The notes: generated by a model not told the origin, from the sequence alone. A stretch of DNA of 6,579 nt from Dialister sp. (GCA_022722495.1 JAIJLI010000125.1:1-6579); one strand, 5' to 3'; positions 1 to 5,856 are shown, numbered from the stretch's first letter. Numbers and translations are program-made.

Positions 1-177
1 AGGGAAAGGCGAAAAAGGAAGCACCAAGGTGTCGTTTGAGTGAGGGTACATGTGTGCATATGGCGGCAGTGCAATAAAGATCCCTCGGCTTCGCTCGGGA
101 TGACGGTGCTTGGGGAGCGGATGGTCTCACGGGGCGGCGGCATCGCTGCCTTTTTAGAAGAGGGTATTCTCGTATCG
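1..177 (+). repeat. 177-nt extragenic repeat element, left copy
   Basis: This stretch matches, in inverted orientation, 6221-6397. Over the first 122 nt I count 7 differences (1-39 are identical). The inner 55 nt are more diverged but equal in length. It contains the imperfect palindromic core GATCCCTCGGCTTCGCTCGG (about 79-98) followed by GATGACGG. Cores of the ATCCCGAGCGAAGC..GAGGGAT kind are known as dispersed extragenic repeats in many bacteria. It also contains a GC hairpin with a T-run at its inner end (136-155). The copy starts at the window edge, so it may extend further left. No open frame here looks like a gene, and no transposase is present. It is probably a non-coding, dispersed element rather than an insertion sequence. 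Confidence 0.8.
136..155 (+). terminator. terminator-like hairpin inside the left repeat
   Basis: GGCGGC (136-141), loop ATC and GCTGCC (145-150) form a 6-bp stem with one G-U pair, directly followed by TTTTT (151-155). The right-hand copy of the element has GGCGGC/GCCGCC with a GAA loop (6250-6264), which on the minus strand is followed by a T-rich TTTCTTT. The hairpin is therefore kept although the bases differ. It could end transcription entering from the left before the pil promoter. Confidence 0.5.
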
Positions 178-182
178 ACGAC

Positions 183-210
183 CTAATCCTTAGCTACCAG
201 TCGCCAGTCA
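183..210 (-). repeat. heptanucleotide tandem repeat, 4 units
   Basis: Read on the minus strand, four 7-nt units follow each other: TGACTGG (204-210), CGACTGG (197-203), TAGCTAA (190-196) and GGATTAG (183-189). The same family of heptads, in the other orientation, forms the array at 4466-4514; GGATTAG is shared exactly. The array sits between the left repeat element and the pil promoter. Its function is unknown. Confidence 0.55.
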
Positions 211-243
211 CGCCAACGACAGGATGCGATATTTCCAACATTG

Positions 244-274
244 TTGGATGGGCGTTTTCTATTTATGCTATAAT
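244..274 (+). promoter_or_regulatory. probable sigma-A promoter of the pil cluster
   Basis: There is a perfect TATAAT at 269-274 preceded by TGC (266-268), an extended -10 element. The best -35 is TTGGAT (244-249) at a long 19-nt spacing, so recognition probably rests mainly on the extended -10. The start point would be near 281, leaving a leader of about 30 nt before pilB that carries AAGGAGG (298-304). Confidence 0.65.
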
Positions 275-311
275 GAGGGAAAATCCTTGATGGTAAGAAG
301 GAGGCGGTCGC

Positions 312-1487
312 ATGGAAGAGCTGCGCGGTGGAGCGGATGTGGTGCTGAAGAAGATCATGCGACAGGCGGCGGCTGAGAGGGCGAGTGATGTCCATATCGA
401 GCCGGGGGCTTCCTTTGTGAGGGTGCGGTTTCGGAAGGACGGGCTGCTTTCGGATCGCTTTTGTCTCTCTTCCTCTATGGCGCCGAATCTTTCGGTGCGC
501 GTGAAGGTCCTTGGGCGGCTGGATGTGGGGGAGAGCCGTTTGCCGCAGGATGGGAGCTGGGCGGAGGAGTTCGATGGGGTGCCGTATGATTTCCGCATTT
601 CTGTCCTGCCTTCGATGTATGGGGAGACGATCGTCATCCGTATCCTATCGGGGCGGGTGAATTTTATCGAGAAAAATGAGCTGGGGATGCGAAGGGAGCA
701 GGAGTCGCTGTTTCGGCGGGCGCTTTCCAAGGGGCAGGGGTTGATCCTCACGACGGGGCCGACGGGCAGCGGAAAGACGTCGACGTTGTATGCGGCGCTG
801 AAGCTCTTGAATCAGGAGACGGTGAGTATCATTTCTATCGAGGATCCGGTGGAGTACCGGCTGCCGGGCGTGACGCAGATCCAGGTGAATGAGCGCTCGG
901 GGCTGTCCTTTGCGCGAGGGCTGCGTTCGCTGGTCAGGCAGGATCCGGATATCGTGATGATCGGGGAGATCCGTGACAGAGAAACGGCGGAGATCGCGAT
1001 CCATGCCTCGCTTACGGGGCATCTGGTGCTATCGACGCTCCATACGATGAGCGCGGCCGCTGCGCCGCTTCGTCTGATGGATATGGGCATACCGCCTTAT
1101 CTTCTTTCCGCGTCGCTGTCGCTGGTGATGGCGCAGCGGCTGGCACCGAGGCTTTGTCCTTCCTGCAAAAGGGAGGTGGTCTTGACGGAGGATTTCCTGA
1201 CGGCCAACGCTCTGCCGCGCTCCCTTGCCGGTCGGGCGGCTTACGAGCGGGCGGGCTGTGAGGCCTGCCGTCATCGCGGCTTTTCCGGGCGGACGGGGGT
1301 CTTTGAGATGATCGCCATCGGAGACAGCGAGAGACGTATCCTGCATCATGATTTCTCGCAGGAGAAGCTGCAGCAGGCGATGCGGAAAACAGGACAGAAA
1401 ACGATGGGCGAGTCGGCACTTCTTCTGATGGAAGAGGGGGAGATCTCGCCGGAGTCGGCGGCGGTCATTCTGGCCGGGGAGGCATGA
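312..1487 (+). CDS. pilB: type IV pilus assembly ATPase PilB/GspE family (short form)
   Basis: This is a hexameric cytoplasmic secretion ATPase that powers pilus extension by acting on the PilC platform. The 391-residue protein starts directly in the N2 domain (ASDVHIEP, 24-31). It then shows Walker A GPTGSGKT (149-156), the Asp box IEDPVEY (176-182), Walker B DIVMIGEIRD (213-222), the His box HLVLSTLHT (237-245) and two CxxC pairs (C282/C285, C316/C319), which form the zinc-binding knuckle typical of PilB/GspE and absent from PilT. Canonical PilB is about 560 residues. The N-terminal N1/MshEN-type domain is missing here, as in the short ComGA-type proteins of Firmicutes. The start is supported by AAGGAGG 7 nt upstream, and the promoter at 244-274 leaves no room for a longer gene. 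pilT follows after a single base. A competence-type ComGA or GspE role is the alternative, but adjacent pilT favours pili. Confidence 0.93.
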   Translation: MEELRGGADVVLKKIMRQAAAERASDVHIEPGASFVRVRFRKDGLLSDRFCLSSSMAPNLSVRVKVLGRLDVGESRLPQDGSWAEEFDGVPYDFRISVLPSMYGETIVIRILSGRVNFIEKNELGMRREQESLFRRALSKGQGLILTTGPTGSGKTSTLYAALKLLNQETVSIISIEDPVEYRLPGVTQIQVNERSGLSFARGLRSLVRQDPDIVMIGEIRDRETAEIAIHASLTGHLVLSTLHTMSAAAAPLRLMDMGIPPYLLSASLSLVMAQRLAPRLCPSCKREVVLTEDFLTANALPRSLAGRAAYERAGCEACRHRGFSGRTGVFEMIAIGDSERRILHHDFSQEKLQQAMRKTGQKTMGESALLLMEEGEISPESAAVILAGEA

Positions 1488-1488
1488 G

Positions 1489-2487
1489 ATGGATATAGAG
1501 AAACTGCTGGCAGCGAATCCTGCCATGACGGATATTCACTTGACCGAGGGGCTGCCTCTTATGATCCGTGTCTATGGGGCATTGAAGAAGATGAAGGAGA
1601 TCGCGGAGCCTCAGCTCTTTGCAGAGCTCATCTCTTCCCATGTGCCTGAGGATAGGCAGGCGGCGTATCAGCGGACGGGAAGCGCGGACAGTGCGTTTTC
1701 TTTGGGAAATGTCCGCTGCCGTCTGCATCTGTATCGCAGCGGCGGTCTGGCATCGGCGGCGATCCGCATCCTGCCGGAGCTTTCTTTGCTCGGCGCGGAT
1801 CCCGACAGGACGTGGCTGGAGAAGGTATCGCAGCTTTCGCACGGGCTTGTTCTCATCACGGGTTCTTCGGGAAGCGGCAAGAGTACGACGATGGCGCGCA
1901 TTCTTTCGCTGATCAGCCAGAAGAGGGCCTGCCATGTGGTGACGTTGGAGGATCCGGTGGAGTACGTGATCCCTATGGAGAAGGCGCTCGTCCATCAGCG
2001 GGAGATCGGGCGTGATGTGGTGGATTTTCCGCAGGGCATCCGTGATGCGCTCAGAGAGGATCCTGATGTCATCGCACTGGGGGAGATGCGAGACAGCGAG
2101 ACGATCTCTGCGGCGCTGACGGCGGCAGAGACGGGGCATCTGGTGCTGGGGACGCTGCACACGACGCGTGCGAAGGATGTGCCTGCCCGCATCATCCATG
2201 CGTTTCCCGGCGATCGGCAGGAGGAGATCCGAAGTCTTCTCGCGGCGAATCTCGTGGCGGTCTCTTCTCAGATGCTCTATCGCAGCGGCAAGGAGACATG
2301 GCTCCTGCGTGAGATCCTGACGAATGTCGCTGCCGTCGCGCATCTGATCCGCGAGGGCAAGGAGGAGCAGATCCCGTCGTATATGGAAATGGGACTTTCG
2401 CAGATGCGGACGATGAAGCAGGCGATGTATGCCATGAAGGGGATCAGTGAACGGGAAAGGGAACGGCTTTTGAAGAGTTTGGAATAA
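1489..2487 (+). CDS. pilT: type IV pilus retraction ATPase PilT
   Basis: PilT drives pilus depolymerisation, giving twitching motility, surface sensing and DNA uptake. The 332-residue protein has the family's usual length. It shows the N-terminal TDIHLTEGLPLMIRVYG (14-30), Walker A GSSGSGKS (125-132), the Asp box LEDPVEY (153-159), Walker B DVIALGEMRD (193-202), AAETGHLVLGTLHT (212-225) and a C-terminal LIREGKEEQI block (286-295). It has no CxxC zinc motif, which separates it from PilB. Walker A reads GSSGSGKS where GPTGSGKS is usual. The AIRNLIRE retraction motif reads AVAHLIRE (282-289), so its Arg and Asn are replaced. The start ATG lies one base after the pilB stop, with GGGGAGG (1476-1482) inside the end of pilB, so the two are translationally linked. 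A related PilU-like accessory ATPase is possible, because the motif changes could alter retraction. Confidence 0.92.
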   Translation: MDIEKLLAANPAMTDIHLTEGLPLMIRVYGALKKMKEIAEPQLFAELISSHVPEDRQAAYQRTGSADSAFSLGNVRCRLHLYRSGGLASAAIRILPELSLLGADPDRTWLEKVSQLSHGLVLITGSSGSGKSTTMARILSLISQKRACHVVTLEDPVEYVIPMEKALVHQREIGRDVVDFPQGIRDALREDPDVIALGEMRDSETISAALTAAETGHLVLGTLHTTRAKDVPARIIHAFPGDRQEEIRSLLAANLVAVSSQMLYRSGKETWLLREILTNVAAVAHLIREGKEEQIPSYMEMGLSQMRTMKQAMYAMKGISERERERLLKSLE

Positions 2488-2510
2488 ATTGTGCGCCTCT
2501 TCCACCCCTT

Positions 2511-2537
2511 TTGAACCTTCTGAACCCGTTGAACCTG
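2511..2537 (+). repeat. nonamer tandem repeat (GAACC core), 3 units
   Basis: Three units with a 9-nt period, each centred on GAACC (TTGAACCTT, then CTGAACCCG, then TTGAACCTG), fill part of the 96-nt pilT-pilC spacer. A related array with the same period lies at 4573-4599, in the same orientation and again upstream of a gene. No stem with a T-run is seen in this spacer, so transcription probably continues from pilT into pilC. Confidence 0.5.
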
Positions 2538-2583
2538 TTTACCAAGTTATCAGTCACTCATTTCCCACAGCAAAGGACCATTC

Positions 2584-3771
2584 ATGAAACAATTTCACTA
2601 TAAGGCTTATGACGAAGAGGGTGGGATCCACGAAGGAAGCCTTGCGGCAAGGACGAAGCGGGAAGCAGCGGCAGCCCTCTTCTCGGAAGGGCTGTCGGTC
2701 ATCCGCCTTTTTGAGGAGAAAGAGGCGCATCGTTTTTTCCGCGCGCGGCCTTTTGCAAGCCGCCGCGCGCTGTCCCTTCTGGCTTCGTCCTGGGCAGCAC
2801 TCCTTTCCGCAGGGCTGACGGTGACGGAGTCGCTCTCGCTCCTCGCGTCGAAAGAAAGACCGCAGGAGAGAAGGCTCCTCCTCTCTGCGAGAGAGAGGAT
2901 CGCGAGCGGGCATTCTCTGTCGGATAGCTTTGCGGCAGGCGGCTGGTGTCCGTCTTTTTTTATTTCTCTGCTGGAAGTGGGAGAAATGACGGGGACACTG
3001 CCGTCGGCTCTTACACACATCGCGCTGTACTATGAGAAGGAGGATCTGTTCCGGCGGCGCCTCTCGCGTTCGCTGGCGTATCCGCTCTTTGTGCTTGCCT
3101 TCGCGCTGGTGCTTCTTCTGGTGATCCTGCTCTTCATCCTGCCGTCCTTTGCGATGCTTTTCGAGACGCTTGGGATCACGCTGCCGCAGGCGGCGCAGGC
3201 GGGGCTGGCGCTGGGGCTTTTCCTTCGGCACTGGGGGATGCTTCTTGGCCTTATACTCTTCGCGGTCCTGATCGCCGGAGTGCTGTACCTTCGGACGCGC
3301 GCGGGCCGGCGGCGAAAGGAAGTGTGGCTCTACCGCTCTGCCTTTTATCGCCGCCTGCTGCTCATCCGATTCACTCTTTCGCTGTCCTCTTTTCTCGAAA
3401 GCGGAAAGCCGCTCTCGGAAGCGCTCGCCGCCAGCATGAAGGTGCTGGGCAATCACGTGGCAGAAGAAAAGGTGCGCGGTATGGAGAGGAAGCTGATGCA
3501 GGGGGAGAATTTTGCGAGCGTATGGGAGGAAAGCGGGTTCTGTTTCCCGCTCCTCTTTGAGCTTTGTCAGGTGGGACTTTCGAGCGGGGAGCTGCCGCGA
3601 TTTCTGAATCAGGCAGCAAAGCTCATGACGGCGGAAACGGAGGAGAAGCTCCGTCATTTCCGTCATATCGCGGAGCCTGCCATGCTGCTCTTCGTGGGCG
3701 GCCTCACGGCGCTTGTCCTCTTTTCGGTCATGCTGCCCGTTTTCCGGATGGCGGGAAGTCATTTGGGGTAG
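2584..3771 (+). CDS. pilC: type IV pilus inner-membrane platform protein PilC (GspF family)
   Basis: PilC is the polytopic inner-membrane platform on which the PilB and PilT ATPases dock to add or remove pilin subunits. The 395-residue length fits the family (about 400). An N-terminal segment FHYKAYDEEGGIHEGSL (4-20) is typical of PilC/GspF. Two repeated GspF (T2SSF) domains follow, about 61-184 and 264-386. Each carries the family pattern of an ASLLSAG-like helix (here AALLSAGLTVTESL, 71-84, and SSFLESGKPLSEAL, 268-281) and a GE.(S/T)G.L turn (GEMTGTLP 133-140; GELPRFL 335-341). Membrane segments are about 165-190, 216-236 and 364-387. AAAGGA (2572-2577) precedes the ATG by 6 nt. It is separated from pilT by 96 nt, much looser than pilB-pilT. 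No pilin gene follows it, unlike many pil operons. A long open frame on the opposite strand (2554-3762) is a base-composition shadow. Confidence 0.92.
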   Translation: MKQFHYKAYDEEGGIHEGSLAARTKREAAAALFSEGLSVIRLFEEKEAHRFFRARPFASRRALSLLASSWAALLSAGLTVTESLSLLASKERPQERRLLLSARERIASGHSLSDSFAAGGWCPSFFISLLEVGEMTGTLPSALTHIALYYEKEDLFRRRLSRSLAYPLFVLAFALVLLLVILLFILPSFAMLFETLGITLPQAAQAGLALGLFLRHWGMLLGLILFAVLIAGVLYLRTRAGRRRKEVWLYRSAFYRRLLLIRFTLSLSSFLESGKPLSEALAASMKVLGNHVAEEKVRGMERKLMQGENFASVWEESGFCFPLLFELCQVGLSSGELPRFLNQAAKLMTAETEEKLRHFRHIAEPAMLLFVGGLTALVLFSVMLPVFRMAGSHLG

Positions 3772-3779
3772 GGAAATGC

Positions 3780-3803
3780 GGATCGACTCTCTGCGATCGA
3801 TCC
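3780..3803 (+). other. hairpin between pilC and the HAD gene
   Basis: GGATCGA (3780-3786) and TCGATCC (3797-3803) form a perfect 7-bp stem with a 10-nt loop in the 60-nt spacer. No T-run follows (the next bases are CGTGTTTCTACG), so it is not a convincing terminator. It might be an mRNA processing or stability element, or a chance palindrome. Confidence 0.3.
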
Positions 3804-3831
3804 CGTGTTTCTACGATAAAGGAGAATCAAC

Positions 3832-4479
3832 ATGTCCACAGCAGTCATTTTCGACATGGACGGCACGCTTTTTGATACGGAGGCCGTTTTTCAGAAGTAT
3901 TGGAATGCCATCGCAAAAGAACGGGGCATCGTACTGCCGGATGCTTTCAAGTATGAAATCTGCGGCACCTCGGGCGAGGTGATGAACCGCATCATCGAGA
4001 AGCATTATCGGGTGAAGGATGGCACGGAGATCCAGCGGGAGTGCAAGCAGCGCGTGGCAAAGGAGCTTTCGCGCGGCGTGCCTCTGAAGCCCGGCTGCCG
4101 GGAGATCCTTGCATCGCTTCACGCGCGCGGCATCCCTATGGCGATCGGGAGCAGCGGACGGCGGGCGCAGATCGAGAGCAATTTGTCCGTCAGCGGCTTT
4201 ACGTCCTATTTCTCTGCCATTGCGAGCGGAGATGAAGTCCTTCACGGAAAGCCGGCGCCGGATATTTTTCTGCTGGCTGCGAAAAGACTGGGTGTCCCTC
4301 CGGCGGATTGCTACGTCTTTGAGGACAGTCCGAATGGCGTCCGTGCGGCGCACGCAGCCGGCATGAAGCCGATCCTCATTCCCGACCTCATGCCCGTCAC
4401 GGAGGAGATCGCATCGCTCACGGTCAGCGTGTACAAGGTGCTGACAGATGCTTTGGAAGAATTGGTAGCTGGTGACTAG
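3832..4479 (+). CDS. HAD superfamily hydrolase, beta-phosphoglucomutase-like (subfamily IA)
   Basis: This is a cytoplasmic haloacid-dehalogenase-fold phosphatase or phosphomutase acting on a small phosphorylated metabolite; the exact substrate cannot be read from sequence. In the 215 residues all four HAD motifs are intact. Motif I is DMDGTLFDTE (8-17) with nucleophile D8 and acid/base D10. Motif II is IGSSG (105-109). Motif III is GKPAPD (139-144) with K140. Motif IV is EDSPNG (164-169) with E164 and D165. An alpha-helical cap lies between motif I and about residue 90, the usual place for subfamily IA. AAAGGAGA (3818-3825) stands 6 nt before the ATG. The gene has the same strand as pilC and a 60-nt spacing, so co-transcription is possible without a functional link to pili. 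The last codons and the TAG stop are supplied by a heptanucleotide repeat starting at 4466, so the C-terminal tail (AGD) may be a recent change. Alternatives are phosphoglycolate or sugar-phosphate phosphatase. Confidence 0.88.
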   Translation: MSTAVIFDMDGTLFDTEAVFQKYWNAIAKERGIVLPDAFKYEICGTSGEVMNRIIEKHYRVKDGTEIQRECKQRVAKELSRGVPLKPGCREILASLHARGIPMAIGSSGRRAQIESNLSVSGFTSYFSAIASGDEVLHGKPAPDIFLLAAKRLGVPPADCYVFEDSPNGVRAAHAAGMKPILIPDLMPVTEEIASLTVSVYKVLTDALEELVAGD

Positions 4480-4514
4480 TGACTAGGGATTAGGGATGAG
4501 TAGCTAGGGACTAC
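4466..4514 (+). repeat. heptanucleotide tandem repeat, 7 units
   Basis: Seven consecutive 7-nt units fill these 49 nt exactly. TGACTAG occurs twice in a row (4473-4486), followed by GGATTAG, GGATGAG, TAGCTAG and GGACTAC, and preceded by TAGCTGG. The consensus is about (T/G)GACTAG. The array begins inside the HAD gene and provides its stop codon. A smaller array of the same family lies on the minus strand at 183-210. Many units contain TAG in one frame, which makes translation into the array stop quickly. Confidence 0.7.
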
Positions 4515-4541
4515 AAGAGAGTACCTCTCATCTAAAATTCA

Positions 4542-4566
4542 CGGCGCATCTGATTTTTATGCGCTG
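4542..4566 (+). terminator. weak hairpin after the HAD gene, possible terminator
   Basis: CGGCGCAT (4542-4549) pairs with ATGCGCTG (4559-4566) as 8 bp with one G-U, loop CTGATTTTT. The T-run lies in the loop and the downstream bases are TCCCTCC, so it lacks a proper U-tract. It could weakly end the pil/HAD transcript; another GC hairpin is not seen in the 190-nt gap. Rated low. Confidence 0.3.
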
Positions 4567-4572
4567 TCCCTC

Positions 4573-4599
4573 CTTGGAACCTATAGAACCTATGAAACC
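4573..4599 (+). repeat. nonamer tandem repeat (GAACC core), 3 units
   Basis: Three 9-nt units end in AACC (CTTGGAACC, then TATAGAACC, then TATGAAACC), matching the spacing and core of the array at 2511-2537. They lie just upstream of the promoter of the substrate-binding protein gene. No function is assigned. Confidence 0.5.
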
Positions 4600-4611
4600 T
4601 CTTTCTCGCCA

Positions 4612-4640
4612 TTGACAGTATTTTTATGTTATGATTAGAA
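4612..4640 (+). promoter_or_regulatory. promoter region of the substrate-binding protein gene
   Basis: A perfect -35 TTGACA (4612-4617) has TTAGAA (4635-4640) at 17 nt. Alternatively TATGAT (4630-4635), preceded by TGT, could act as an extended -10 without this -35, since only 12 nt separate them. The AT-rich composition stands out from the GC-rich surroundings. Which -10 is used cannot be decided by eye. Confidence 0.55.
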
Positions 4641-4660
4641 ACAACAAAGATTTCTATCAT
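4631..4660 (+). promoter_or_regulatory. inverted repeat between promoter and ribosome site (possible operator or leader hairpin)
   Basis: ATGATTAGAAA (4631-4641) and TTTCTATCAT (4651-4660) are complementary apart from one unpaired T, with a 9-nt CAACAAAGA loop. The repeat overlaps the -10 region and abuts AGGAGG (4661-4666). Iron/cobalamin-type transport genes are commonly controlled by metal repressors such as Fur, whose sites are AT-rich inverted repeats. The arms contain ATGAT/ATCAT but do not clearly spell a Fur box. It could equally be a leader hairpin limiting ribosome access. Confidence 0.4.
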
Positions 4661-4670
4661 AGGAGGACGC

Positions 4671-5654
4671 ATGGGAATGTACAAAACGATGGGACTGGGA
4701 TTGGCGATCCTGCTTTTCCTTTCTGTGACCGGCTGCGGGGTGAAGCAGGTGGCGATGAGCGGTCAGGGAGAGAGCTACACTGTGGTCGATGCGACGGGGC
4801 AGGAAGTGAAGATCCCCGGCAAGCCGAAGCGGATCTTGGGAAATTCGGCATCAATCGATACGATGCTTCTGGGTGTCGTGACTGCGGATCATCTGGTGGG
4901 AGCGACGGAGGCGGATCGTGATCCGGCGATTTCCTATATCGCAGAGGATACGAAGGATATCCCGATGACCATTCCTCTCTCGGGGCTGTCGATGGAGCTT
5001 GTAACGCAGGCGCGGCCGGATCTGGTGGTGGCTTCGACATACACGAAGGGCGAGGAGCTCACGATGTATCGCAATCTGGGCATCCCTGTCGTGGTGATCG
5101 ACGGGCCTCGCTCGATCCAGCAGGTGAAGGATGATGTGCGGATCATTGCGGCGGCGGTCGGGGAGAAGGAGCGCGGCGAGAATGTGATCCGCGAGATGGA
5201 CCGCCAGCTGAAAGAGGTGGATGATACGCTGGGAGCGCGTACGGACAAGAAGCCGGTGGTGTACCTGGTCTCGCAGATGACACGCTATGGGGGACCCGGC
5301 TCGATGTTCCACGAGCTTTTGACGCGGGCGCGTCTGGAGAATGCGATCGAGAAGGCAGGCGGTGCGAATGGGCAGGCCATTTCGCCTGAGCTCATCGTCA
5401 AGGCGGATCCGGATATGCTCTTTGTCTCGACCGACCGTACCTCGGATACGACGGGTGCGGGGAAATATCGGGACGATTTTCTGGCGAATCCGGCGATCGC
5501 CGGTATGCGCGCGGCCCAACACATCGCTCCTATCGATGACCGCTATATTTACGCCGCCTCGCAGAACTGTGTCTACGCGGTGAAGGCGATGGCGAATGCG
5601 GGATACGGAGATCTCTTCGATCTGTCGGATGAAAAGCAGATACGCGGATACTAA
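4671..5654 (+). CDS. ABC transporter substrate-binding lipoprotein, iron-siderophore/cobalamin (Fhu/Btu) type
   Basis: This is a membrane-anchored binding protein that captures a metal chelate (siderophore, heme or cobalamin) and delivers it to an ABC importer. The 327-residue protein begins with a lipoprotein signal: Lys5, hydrophobic 8-19, lipobox SVTGC with the acylated Cys at 22. The class III periplasmic-binding fold follows: the opening strand YTVVDATGQEVKIPGKPKRIL (36-56), the LVGATEADRD region, then ELVTQARPDLVVAS (109-122), a long linking helix around 150-185, and a C-terminal lobe with ELIVKADPDMLFVST (236-250). Two starts are possible, ATG 4671 and ATG 4677; AGGAGG (4661-4666) lies 4 or 10 nt away, and both give a working signal peptide. 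No permease or ATPase gene adjoins it, and a terminator follows (5679-5703), so it appears to be a single-gene unit. The ligand cannot be told from sequence. Confidence 0.88.
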   Translation: MGMYKTMGLGLAILLFLSVTGCGVKQVAMSGQGESYTVVDATGQEVKIPGKPKRILGNSASIDTMLLGVVTADHLVGATEADRDPAISYIAEDTKDIPMTIPLSGLSMELVTQARPDLVVASTYTKGEELTMYRNLGIPVVVIDGPRSIQQVKDDVRIIAAAVGEKERGENVIREMDRQLKEVDDTLGARTDKKPVVYLVSQMTRYGGPGSMFHELLTRARLENAIEKAGGANGQAISPELIVKADPDMLFVSTDRTSDTTGAGKYRDDFLANPAIAGMRAAQHIAPIDDRYIYAASQNCVYAVKAMANAGYGDLFDLSDEKQIRGY

Positions 5655-5678
5655 GGAAACTTCGGAGTGAGAAATGTA

Positions 5679-5703
5679 GGCGGCGGCTGCGCTGCCATTT
5701 TAT
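5679..5703 (+). terminator. rho-independent terminator of the substrate-binding protein gene
   Basis: GGCGGC (5679-5684) pairs with GCTGCC (5691-5696), one G-U, with a 6-nt loop and then ATTTTAT (5697-5703). It lies 25 nt after the stop codon and before the small-RNA promoter, which separates the two units. Confidence 0.6.
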
Positions 5704-5718
5704 AGGAGAAAATCAGCG

Positions 5719-5747
5719 TTGACGGAGTGACTGAATCGTGCTAAGAT
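5719..5747 (+). promoter_or_regulatory. promoter of the antitoxin-like small RNA
   Basis: TTGACG (5719-5724), a 17-nt spacer and TAAGAT (5742-5747) make a near-consensus housekeeping promoter, the best-formed full -35/-10 pair in the window. The start would be near 5754. No open frame with a ribosome site follows before the terminator at 5786-5834, so the product should be a short untranslated RNA. Confidence 0.75.
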
Positions 5748-5757
5748 ACGGATAGGC

Positions 5758-5783
5758 AAATGTGAATATACCCATGTGGTGCC
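5758..5783 (+). repeat. direct repeat set, copy in the small RNA
   Basis: Three blocks (14 nt, 4 nt and 6 nt) recur in the same order at 5923-5952. Differences: three extra bases (TTT) between the first two blocks in the other copy, and GT here against ACA there between the last two. The intervening sequence is unrelated, so this is a specific duplication and not a general similarity. Confidence 0.85.
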
Positions 5784-5785
5784 AA

Positions 5786-5834
5786 AAGAAAGAACCCCTA
5801 TGAGATCTCATACATCTCATAGGGGTTCTTTCTT
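5786..5834. terminator. shared bidirectional terminator of the convergent pair
   Basis: Arms 5786-5806 and 5814-5834 are perfectly complementary over 21 bp with a 7-nt loop CTCATAC. On the + strand the right arm ends TTCTTTCTT. On the minus strand the transcript runs out through TTCTTTCTTTT. Both the small RNA (+) and the peptide mRNA (-) would end here and carry complementary hairpins, as in par of pAD1. Confidence 0.88.
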
Positions 5835-5856
5835 GACGTAGGCTTATCAAGCACTG

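Larger units (their letters stand above)
5754..5834 (+). ncRNA. putative antisense antitoxin RNA (about 80 nt) of a par-like type I toxin-antitoxin module
   Basis: Predicted from a strong promoter upstream and the perfect 21-bp terminator stem at its 3' end. Near its 5' end it carries AAATGTGAATATAC (5758-5771), CCAT (5772-5775) and GGTGCC (5778-5783). The same three blocks occur in the same order on the + strand across the start of the minus-strand peptide gene (5923-5936, 5940-5943, 5947-5952). The RNA is thus complementary to the peptide mRNA at codons 3-7, the start codon and the edge of the Shine-Dalgarno, and would block translation. It also shares the whole terminator stem-loop with that mRNA, giving a second contact site. 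GGCA (5755-5758) and TGCC (5780-5783) may close a 5' stem presenting the pairing region. This mirrors RNA II of the pAD1 par locus. The RNA ends are inferred, not observed. Confidence 0.72.

Noticed and set aside
183..395. Small minus-strand frame over the pil promoter
   Set aside because: No ribosome site, and it overlaps both the heptad array and the start of pilB.
1465..2505. 346-residue open frame on the minus strand opposite pilT
   Set aside because: Arg/His/Leu-rich shadow of a GC-rich gene with no recognisable motif and no ribosome site.
2554..3762. 402-residue open frame on the minus strand opposite pilC
   Set aside because: It mirrors the codon pattern of pilC, lacks a ribosome site, and its translation is a low-complexity run of charged residues. 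pilC is clearly the real gene.
3780..3803. Hairpin after pilC as a terminator
   Set aside because: The stem is good but no T-run follows; listed only as a hairpin.
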